64,000 nt of DNA from contig JAFPVC010000005.1 in the NCBI GenBank assembly GCA_017413085.1, forward strand, positions 52,225 through 116,224, read 5' to 3'. Source of the stretch: Prevotella sp. Lineage in GTDB: Bacteria > Bacteroidota > Bacteroidia > Bacteroidales > Bacteroidaceae. Shown one piece after another: positions 41,901 through 48,386 of this stretch. A program made the position numbers and the translations under genes. Under the pieces are notes generated by a model. The model was not told the origin of the DNA. It did no database searches and saw only the letters and a program-made list of their open reading frames with translations. Position 1 is the stretch's first letter; every line of letters starts with the position of its first letter.

Positions 41901-43628
41901 CCAAACACCACGACACCAAAAACAGACCACTGGTATGGTAATGACAAGAACAAGAAGATGACTACATCATCCTCTGGTGTTGATGGTTTCTCAAAATACA
42001 GAAGTGGAGGTCAGGATGCCAGCAACGAGAGCATGTATAGTTCGCTGAAACAGTATTACAACGATGTGATATACGGCGTAGAGCGTTTCGGCTGGTTCAA
42101 GCAGCCCGACAACGGAGAATCACATCCGTTCACCCTGCCTGTACGCGGTGCATACGTGACATTGGAACCTGCGGTCAATGGTACGCTGTCTGTATATATT
42201 GAGCAGAACGGTCCTTGGAACAACGATAAGAACGATATCTATGACAATGACGGGAACTGGATATCACAGGTTAACGGCAAAGCAGTTAAATTCCCTGGCC
42301 ATGCTCCGTACCAATATCGTCCGCACGCTTTCTTCATCGTTGACCAGAACGGCAAATTAGTGGAGGACTACACACCGGTTAATATTGTTACACGCACGGC
42401 TGTGACAGGCGGAATATCGACTGGTAGCAGTAGTGCCGACCCTGCGGCTGCACTTGAGGCTTTCTGCGACAAATATGGTTGCGAGAAGGGTGAGAAGTTC
42501 AAGTGCATACTCGACGAGACTGCCGACGGCTACAACGACGCAACGAACGTAGGCAACTGGAAGGAGTTCAAGGAATATATGTCAGCAGAAGAACAGCAGC
42601 GCGTGCATGACAACTGGTCGGCCGGTGTTAACGGCGCACAGGTGATAACCAAACTCGACAACGGTGCTTACCTTGCACTGCACGGTGGCATGGTGAAATA
42701 CACCTTCCACGTGGTGTCAGGACAGACTTATTACATTTTCTCTAACTTCTCTAAGATAGGTTTCAGCGGCGTGAACTTCGTACCTGACGAGGAAGCACAG
42801 CCAAGCGACACGCTTGCGCTGTCAGAAACCGTAGCTTACGACCCTTCTACGCTGAAGGCTGCAGAGGGCAACAACACTGTGCCAATGTATGAGACGATAA
42901 CACTTGACCGCTCATTCACTGACGGCAAGTGGAATACCATCTGTCTGCCGTTCGGTATGACAGAGAAAGAAGTAAGGGATGTGTTTGGTGAAAACACCGA
43001 ACTGATAATTCTCGACCGCGTATCTGTAGACGAAGGCCACGCTAATATATATATGGTGTACCACGAGATTCAGAATATTCTTGCAGGATATCCTTATCTC
43101 ATAAAGCCTACACAGGATGTTGACCACATCGAGGTACACAACAAACTCATCGACCCAACTCAGCAGGTATATGAGTTTACCAATGGCGACTACACCTCTA
43201 CGGGCGTGAGTGGATTCTGTTATCCACAGACTTTCGTGGTAGATGGTGTCACTTACGACAAGGACGTGAAGAAAAACAGCACCCTACTGAAGGAAGGCGA
43301 CATATTCCTGTCAGGCAATACTCTTTATGTGTCACGCGGCAAGTCGTTCCTCAAGGGCTACCGTTCTTACCTGCGCAAGGACAATGAAGAGGCTGCACCG
43401 GCAAAGTCTGCCAGTCTGTTCTTCGACAACCCGTGGGATGATGAAGAGACTGGCAATGAGCCTACACTCATCGACGTGGCACAGATGGCTGACGAATTAC
43501 GGGAGCAGATAGAAGTCACTGTTCCGGCAGGAGTTTACAATCTTGGTGGTCAGCGCGTGAGCGATACCGTAAAGAATTTGCCTCGTGGCATGTATATAAG
43601 CAAAGGAAAGAAAATTATTATAAAGTAA
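38976..43628 (+). CDS. Large multidomain secreted protein (InlB/Big_2 repeats, sorting-like tail)
   Basis: No enzyme family recognised. The frame opens at 38826, but the promoter at 38900 and a signal-like segment (ILTKTLTFLAAIIMAANVSA) favour ATG 38976 or 38985 (about 1550 aa). Domains in order: an N-terminal beta-rich region (about 45-200; MKFTFNVPENKTIVKATLTW), an InlB-type repeat (about 216-295, FMGWYTAPLGG then ITLYAQYD), a Big_2 repeat (about 296-378), two jelly-roll-like modules (about 500-720, TYTIYASAINCNSNTFTYKF), a second Big_2-like part (about 820-925), a long unrecognised region with aromatic strands (about 930-1270), and a C-terminal tail GMYISKGKKIIIK. Its place between PL1 and GH105 suggests pectin binding or degradation. 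That is inference. Confidence 0.85.
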   Translation: MINMTKETIISRMAWDILTKTLTFLAAIIMAANVSATTTVVDATLEHTGSTYYRNDNVLHNSIDAEKEYYNNPGGQNGWNGQALMKFTFNVPENKTIVKATLTWSAILYGSNTNERDNELWCLTTGNDINWSALSAGTCGMVSALHESKRVMLSNTKLSGNTEHLNNVSSVMVTIALQQAERQGYIVFYLTNNQAGASLYGKASSHAPTLRLELADKRTVTFNAGDNATCATTSLTSIAEEDTYTAVTLPEATDNNGATFMGWYTAPLGGTRVGGTGDPYTPTSDITLYAQYDRAPTGIAITGESTIKYGATTTLTATLSPSNTVNSGITWYTGNSDIAAVDQNGVVTARGLGSVYITVRADDNPTNIYDMFQLKVESDNYSYAVNAVDGNGNVLKEIKTGTYATGTGQLSIPIPQYVLSGTTLYETTRGPSMSGNYYTYFVTPNTDGYVGNINYTNSTVNNVVFYTEAEQCSALSQKYINSTVYTRASNDTIARNSAYGTVTTLAPGTYTIYASAINCNSNTFTYKFKAGDVEVMSADVAKGNNVNASSAPFTITETTTLAVYCPAGGQGGLDYFYIVQDPVYHVTTHGQKLPLNKPTIDATTYTTCNPISKDGNNAGTRNGVDGPFYNIKNKGNYVTVTADGAIAFSVDAFHGNSKDTRKMHVYVDDVEILAISVDPAEYVTSPIIATGGTGTHTIKITGDGKDVYLADIVFYTEKTVPKMNPSDVTVKVGETKQLHLTLPEGCILNGMTSSGDASKVTASFVRDDETQRKGELTLTGLQVTGNTPTSVTFSITAGANTIYNSGTATIEIDVLKAGLTLAYSDGDAGDEATMYVCNADETTPSLPTITLTAKDDSGNPVSLDNLNITYTSDDHTVATVSNTGVITLVHPYGNGTARIKARSTGNASYDDAEAEYSITIQRGVNWKIAEHPTFKDAPPAVRDTFHVYKNVGGTEKLYLIGTFGGWNRNNNTYNYPNTTTPKTDHWYGNDKNKKMTTSSSGVDGFSKYRSGGQDASNESMYSSLKQYYNDVIYGVERFGWFKQPDNGESHPFTLPVRGAYVTLEPAVNGTLSVYIEQNGPWNNDKNDIYDNDGNWISQVNGKAVKFPGHAPYQYRPHAFFIVDQNGKLVEDYTPVNIVTRTAVTGGISTGSSSADPAAALEAFCDKYGCEKGEKFKCILDETADGYNDATNVGNWKEFKEYMSAEEQQRVHDNWSAGVNGAQVITKLDNGAYLALHGGMVKYTFHVVSGQTYYIFSNFSKIGFSGVNFVPDEEAQPSDTLALSETVAYDPSTLKAAEGNNTVPMYETITLDRSFTDGKWNTICLPFGMTEKEVRDVFGENTELIILDRVSVDEGHANIYMVYHEIQNILAGYPYLIKPTQDVDHIEVHNKLIDPTQQVYEFTNGDYTSTGVSGFCYPQTFVVDGVTYDKDVKKNSTLLKEGDIFLSGNTLYVSRGKSFLKGYRSYLRKDNEEAAPAKSASLFFDNPWDDEETGNEPTLIDVAQMADELREQIEVTVPAGVYNLGGQRVSDTVKNLPRGMYISKGKKIIIK

Positions 43629-43641
43629 GCAAGGATAACAG

Positions 43642-43833
43642 ATGAAAAGGAGATACATAACACCGCTGGCGGTGTTTGAGGATTTGGAGATGGACGGCGT
43701 TATGAACGCCCATCCCAGCCAATGGTCTATAACTGTAGATAATGCAGCTGATGACAACGACGACGAACATGGCGGCGGCATCGGCGGCAGCGACACCGGC
43801 GGACCGTTTGACCCACCAGAAGATGGAGACTGA
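43642..43833 (+). CDS. Small protein, M-x-x-x-(Y/F)-I-x-P family, 63 aa
   Basis: Starts MKRRYITPLAVFEDLEMDG and continues VMNAHPSQW, then an acidic/Gly tail (DDNDDEHGGGIGGSD ending PPEDGD). It shares the N-terminal layout of the small proteins at 18386 and 46837. It begins 13 nt after the stop of the 1550-aa surface protein, so the two are co-transcribed and probably translationally linked. Unlike the other two it has Tyr-Ile-Thr-Pro one residue earlier and lacks the Ala-Ala-Ser triplet (it has NAH). No signal peptide. Function unknown. Confidence 0.72.
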   Translation: MKRRYITPLAVFEDLEMDGVMNAHPSQWSITVDNAADDNDDEHGGGIGGSDTGGPFDPPEDGD

Positions 43834-43929
43834 TTAACAGTTTAACTTCACCACAACGGATGGAGTCGATTAACACTGATTAACTCTTCACTACGAATTA
43901 AAACGAATTATACTAATTTACCCTATATT

Positions 43930-46827
43930 ATGAACAAAACACATAACAAAATGAAACTGCTTACCATGACTCTTTTGGCCATGGTGAGTGTCTTTGCGTA
44001 TGCAGGAACGAATATGACTGTACGGTTTAACGACTGTTCTACGGCTTCTTATACCACAGTGACCACCGTAAACGGAGTATCACTTAATGGATATAGCTAT
44101 GGCCAGAATTCATATCCAGTAGAAATTAAATCCAAAAGTGCAACAATAGACGGTGTTTCCTTTACTAAGGCCGTGTATTTCAAAGGGGCACCGCATGATA
44201 ATTATATAACTATTTCATTTGAGGTAGATGGACCATGCACAATAAAAACATACGGTACAACGAGCAATTCGAGCACTAATAGAGCGCATGCAATATATAA
44301 AGAAAGTATTGCATCATCGAACAAACTGGCCGAATCAAATGCGTCAACAAGCAATGAAACGATAACATACAATTACACAGGGGAGGCAACAACAATTTAT
44401 ATTGCTTCCACAAATGGTGGATATTATATTTACGGCATTGACGTTACATACGGTGAGAACAGCGGATCCGGCGGCAACGAACAAACGCAGACTCTCTACA
44501 CTGTGACATTCAATGCTAACAGTAACGGCACCTGCTCTACTTCAAGCCTTACAGAGGCAAGCGAGGGGGCTGGCGTGACACTGCCAACAGTTACAGCTAA
44601 CAGTGGCTATAACTTCCTTGGCTGGTCAACAAGCAGCACCGCAACAACGGCTTCATACACCGCTGGTGCAACATATAACCCAAGCGCAAACATCACGCTT
44701 TACGCAGTATATGAGTCTACAAACACCTACCCTACTGCCGGCTCAGCCATGACTTTCGATGCCACGAAGCGTTACTCTGAGTGGGTTATCAATTCACGAC
44801 TGAATGATTTCAAAGCAAACACAAACAACTCAAACTTTGGAGTATTCGGAGACGATGGCACACAAATCACTGCACCAAGCATGAAGAAAACCACATTAGA
44901 CTATGTTCCAGGACTTGTGGCCAAGGCAGTGCTTGAAGCTGTCGATTATTACAAGAATGACAATGATGTCAACGTAAAGCCTTGGTTCTATGCGGTGCAG
45001 AGTTATGCAGAGCGTGCGATTACCTCTGAAGGAATAGCTGGTGAGAGTTTCGATGATCTTAACGCTGTGAAACTCTATTTTAAATTACAAGAATTAGCAA
45101 CATCACAGCAATTTGCCGATGCTCCAACAATAACTAATGCTAATTCACTCTCTACTGCAAATACGCGTTTCTCAGAGGCTCTTGCGGGTATAAAGATTGC
45201 TAATGAAAAATACGCTATCAAGGAGAGTCTGCTCCCAGACGCTGCAGGCGGTTGGTTCCACAAAAGCAGTTATACTAATCAGATGTGGTGCGACGGTCAG
45301 TATATGGGACCGGCATTGCTTGCTCAGATGCTGAACGAATATGACAATTATGAAACTGACGGCTATATCGCAGGCAGCAAAGAAGCTGACTGGGATTTGA
45401 TAACCAAGCAGTTTACCATTTCATGGAACTATCTTTGGAATCCTGACGTAAAACTGCTATATCATGCTTTCACCGCTGACCCTGCTGGCTCTGCTGCATC
45501 TTCTTGGTATGGAATATCTTCCACACCAGGCAGTGAGATATATCACTCTGCAGAATACTGGGGACGTGCTGAGGGTTGGTATTTCCTCGCACTTGTTGAC
45601 GTACTTGAGCAAATGCAGATAGCAGGAATGACAAAGACACAAAACTATGCTACACTGCGCAGTTACCTCAACCAACTAGCTGAAGGCATCGCTGCAAAGC
45701 AGGATGCAACAAGCGGTTGCTGGTATCAGTTGCTCAACCACGATGGTTCATTTGTAGCACAGTCTTACAGTGGTAAAAAATATACGTCAACCCCTGTTGC
45801 CAACTACCTTGAGTCTTCTGCTTCTGCAATTTTCACAGCAGCATACCTGAAGGGCATGCGCCTCGGATTGTATGACACTGACTATACAGCAGTAGCAACA
45901 AAAGCATATCAGGGCATCATAGAGAACTTCATGGTTGCTGACGGCAATGGTGGCGTACACCTTGTTCATTGCTCGAAGTCAGCAGGACTGGGTGGTGGCG
46001 ACAACCGTGATGGTTCTGCAGAGTATTACCTCATGGGCAAGGACACAGAACCAACAGTAGCCGACCCCTTATCAACAAGTTTCTACACCGAAGGCAAGGT
46101 GTTCGGTGGCTTTATCCTTGCTGCCACAGAGTATGAGCGCCGTTTCATTGACAAGAAGCTGGAACTCTCTGAGAATGGTTCATACACTGAGTTTCCCGTA
46201 GGTGAATACGATGAGGTTACACTCTCACGCTCCTTTCCAACTGACCAGTGGACAACAATGACCGTCCCTTTTAGCATCAGCGCCGAGCAGGTTAAGACTA
46301 CATTCGGCGATGGAACGGAGATTGCAAAGGTTGACCGCATAGAAAACAGCAAACTCTATTTCTCCAAGCAGTCTGCAATCAATGCCAACGAACCTGTGCT
46401 CATCAAGGTGGGCTCCGTGAGTGAAAGCGGCAGCTACACCTTCAACAACGTAACCGTTGAAAACAGCACCACACTGACACAAGCCGGCAACGGCGTGCAG
46501 CTCAACGGCAACTACACACTGCTGACAGGCGGACAGAACGGCGACCTCGGAGCAGAGCAGTATTTCATTTACAACGACCTGTTCTACGACTGCACCTACA
46601 TGAACCGCATGAAGCCCTTTCGTGCCTACATCACTGCTACGGCTGCTGCTGGAGCGAAGCAACTGAAACTGGAATTCTGCGAAGATGAAGAAGAGGCTAC
46701 AGCGGTGAACGCCGCTGCTGCCGACGATACTACAGCAGCAGATGCGGTTACATTCAATGCTGCCGGTCAGCAGACCAGCGACAAGCACGGCCTGTTGATA
46801 CAGCGCGGTAAAAAAACACTCAAATAA
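43930..46827 (+). CDS. Secreted GH105 unsaturated rhamnogalacturonyl/galacturonyl hydrolase
   Basis: Removes the unsaturated uronic acid left by pectin lyases. Signal peptide near residues 8-25 (MKLLTMTLLAMVSVFAYA). A beta-rich N-terminal module (about 30-180) is followed by an InlB-type repeat (about 190-260, FLGWSTSSTATTAS). The GH105 (alpha/alpha)6 barrel spans about 275-740. Its marks are QMWCDGQYMGPALLAQ (about 450, with the conserved catalytic-type Asp), AEYWGRAEGWYFLALVDVLE (about 540) and YLESSASAIFTAAYLKGMRLG near 625. A C-terminal beta region ends in GLLIQRGKKTLK, like the tail of the preceding large protein. The extra modules make it 965 aa against about 370 for a bare GH105. Confidence 0.9.
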   Translation: MNKTHNKMKLLTMTLLAMVSVFAYAGTNMTVRFNDCSTASYTTVTTVNGVSLNGYSYGQNSYPVEIKSKSATIDGVSFTKAVYFKGAPHDNYITISFEVDGPCTIKTYGTTSNSSTNRAHAIYKESIASSNKLAESNASTSNETITYNYTGEATTIYIASTNGGYYIYGIDVTYGENSGSGGNEQTQTLYTVTFNANSNGTCSTSSLTEASEGAGVTLPTVTANSGYNFLGWSTSSTATTASYTAGATYNPSANITLYAVYESTNTYPTAGSAMTFDATKRYSEWVINSRLNDFKANTNNSNFGVFGDDGTQITAPSMKKTTLDYVPGLVAKAVLEAVDYYKNDNDVNVKPWFYAVQSYAERAITSEGIAGESFDDLNAVKLYFKLQELATSQQFADAPTITNANSLSTANTRFSEALAGIKIANEKYAIKESLLPDAAGGWFHKSSYTNQMWCDGQYMGPALLAQMLNEYDNYETDGYIAGSKEADWDLITKQFTISWNYLWNPDVKLLYHAFTADPAGSAASSWYGISSTPGSEIYHSAEYWGRAEGWYFLALVDVLEQMQIAGMTKTQNYATLRSYLNQLAEGIAAKQDATSGCWYQLLNHDGSFVAQSYSGKKYTSTPVANYLESSASAIFTAAYLKGMRLGLYDTDYTAVATKAYQGIIENFMVADGNGGVHLVHCSKSAGLGGGDNRDGSAEYYLMGKDTEPTVADPLSTSFYTEGKVFGGFILAATEYERRFIDKKLELSENGSYTEFPVGEYDEVTLSRSFPTDQWTTMTVPFSISAEQVKTTFGDGTEIAKVDRIENSKLYFSKQSAINANEPVLIKVGSVSESGSYTFNNVTVENSTTLTQAGNGVQLNGNYTLLTGGQNGDLGAEQYFIYNDLFYDCTYMNRMKPFRAYITATAAAGAKQLKLEFCEDEEEATAVNAAAADDTTAADAVTFNAAGQQTSDKHGLLIQRGKKTLK

Positions 46828-46836
46828 CATAAGGAC

Positions 46837-47025
46837 ATGACAAAAGAATATATTACACCATCGATAAAGGCTCTGATACTGCCACGCATCCCGCTCATGG
46901 CCGCCTCAACAATAGGAGAAGGCCAAACCGACGGACAAGGCCAAGGACAGTTTGATGCGCCTGCCAAGCAAGGCTTTTTCAACTTCACTGATGATGAGCC
47001 AGAGACAGTCGGCACCGGCTGGTAG
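46837..47025 (+). CDS. Small protein, M-x-x-x-(Y/F)-I-x-P family, 62 aa
   Basis: Starts MTKEYITPSIKALILPRIPL and continues MAASTIGEG, then a Gly/Gln/Asp tail (QTDGQGQGQFD) ending ETVGTGW. It begins 9 nt after the GH105 stop and 62 nt before the next secreted protein, in the same direction. It shares the layout of 18386 and 43642. No signal peptide and no adjacent modifying enzyme. Function unknown. Confidence 0.72.
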   Translation: MTKEYITPSIKALILPRIPLMAASTIGEGQTDGQGQGQFDAPAKQGFFNFTDDEPETVGTGW

Positions 47026-47087
47026 TTTCATTCTACGAGCAAAACACAGGCATAAAGCGAATTTGCAACAAATAACAGGCAGAATAC

Positions 47088-47867
47088 ATGAAGAAAATCC
47101 TAAACATTATGGTCTTGCTGCTTTTCGTAATTACGGCAGCCAAGGCCGACGTGCTGGGTGAATACAGTTTCACCGGCACACTTGGCGGCAGCGTGCCGGT
47201 AAAACTGAAGTTCTGCGTCAACGGCGACCAGATTGCCGTGGGCGAGATTTATTACCCAAAGGCCAAGCACCCTGCACCGATTCTCGTCGTAGGCAGGGCT
47301 GACGACGACGGACATTACTTTCTACGTGAGTTTCAGAGCGACGGCACCGTAACAGGTTATATGATGTTTGACATTGCCGACGAGAATACGCCTGCAGAAC
47401 ACATCGTTGAGGGCATGTGGATAAATCCGCGCACAGGCAAGGAACTGCGCATGACAAAGATGTATGCCGACAATGAATTTGTGGACGTGCCGAAATACCT
47501 TGACTATGAAGACCCGCAGAACATAGGCCGCGAGTATGCCTACAAGATATGGAACGAGAACTACAAGAGCATGATGGGAGGCTCAGTGGAGTTCAAGGCT
47601 GCAGGAAAATACAAACTTCACTTCAAGGTGTCAAACTGTCCGCAGAACATAGCCGAAGGCGAGAGTGAACCTAACCGTCCTGCGGTGCTTGGCGAATCAA
47701 CCCACGATTATTTCAATTACGACAACGTCAACGAGTGCGGCTATAGTTTCAGTGCCCACTTCTTCAAGAAGTTTGTCGTGCTGAAGAGTACCAGCGACTA
47801 TGACACATACGGCTGCTTCGGCATGGGTGCCACATTCGATGGTGTATACATAAAAGTGAAGCAGTAA
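47088..47867 (+). CDS. Secreted protein of unknown function
   Basis: 259 aa, not recognised. Signal peptide MKKILNIMVLLLFVITAAKA. The mature part is beta-rich with two regions: about 22-125 (YSFTGTLGGSVPVKLKFCVN; GEIYYPKAKHPAPILVVGR) and about 140-259 (YAYKIWNENYKSMMGGSVEF; FFKKFVVLKSTSDYDTYGCF). The strand pattern resembles lipocalin-like or small barrel folds, but this is weak. It sits between a small M-x-x-x-(Y/F)-I-x-P protein and the PL11 lyase, in the pectin cluster. Confidence 0.8.
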   Translation: MKKILNIMVLLLFVITAAKADVLGEYSFTGTLGGSVPVKLKFCVNGDQIAVGEIYYPKAKHPAPILVVGRADDDGHYFLREFQSDGTVTGYMMFDIADENTPAEHIVEGMWINPRTGKELRMTKMYADNEFVDVPKYLDYEDPQNIGREYAYKIWNENYKSMMGGSVEFKAAGKYKLHFKVSNCPQNIAEGESEPNRPAVLGESTHDYFNYDNVNECGYSFSAHFFKKFVVLKSTSDYDTYGCFGMGATFDGVYIKVKQ

Positions 47868-48036
47868 AAAAGACGAAAAAACTGCAATAAAATTGTATTT
47901 AACTTGCGTTTCCTTGCGATAGAAATCACCAAAGTGAATTTTGGTCGCAAATACGCCCAAATTTTGAAAATATGCTATATCGCTGTAATACAGCGATATA
48001 CATAACAACAGAAAGAAACTGCTGTTTCCTCCTTTT

Positions 48037-48063
48037 GTAATCAGGCCCTAATTACAGTGTAAT
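48037..48063 (+). repeat. Dispersed 27-nt element, copy 2
   Basis: Exact reverse complement of 20718-20744. It continues into AAGCCCTAATTACC and CTAATCGGGTGCTGATTAG, so the element is part of a larger palindromic block of about 85 nt. Confidence 0.75.
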
Positions 48064-48333
48064 CAAGCCCTAATTACCCACTAATCGGGTGCTGATTAGC
48101 GAGTAAAAAGGCCCAAATTAATGCACAATTCATAATGCACAATTCATAATCATTACGCACAGTTCGCTTTTTTTGTCGCGTTTTACTTGATTATGCATTA
48201 TGCATTATGAATTGTTAATTATTTTAACCTCTATTTTGAACCAAAAAACCATGCGTCATTTGTTCGCATTTTTTTAAAAGGCGAGTTCTAAAAACAGCGC
48301 ACCGTGCGGTTGAAAGACAGTGAAGCCATACAG

Positions 48334-48371
48334 ATTAAACCTTTGGCGCAGAAATGCGTCAAAGGTTTAAT
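48334..48371 (+). promoter_or_regulatory. 17-bp leader hairpin with GAAA loop before the PL11 lyase
   Basis: 48334-48350 pairs fully with 48355-48371 (16 Watson-Crick pairs and one G-T), closed by a GAAA tetraloop, and ends 15 nt before the start codon. Arms include ATTAAACCTTTG and CAAAGGTTTAAT. There is no T-run behind it, so a translational or mRNA-stability role is more likely than termination. The role is inferred. Confidence 0.6.
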
Positions 48372-48386
48372 AATTATTATACTACT

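Larger units (their letters stand above)
47868..48386. other. Repeat-rich intergenic region before the PL11 lyase
   Basis: 519 bp with no gene. In order: a 12-bp hairpin at 47976-48000 (TATATCGCTGTA/TACAGCGATATA), the 27-nt dispersed element (48037-48063) with TAATCAG/ATTACC words to about 48120, CATAATGCA-type repeats (48119-48220, both orientations, with a stem-like arrangement), and a 17-bp leader hairpin (48334-48371). No clear TAnnTTTG box was found in the last 150 nt. Confidence 0.7.
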
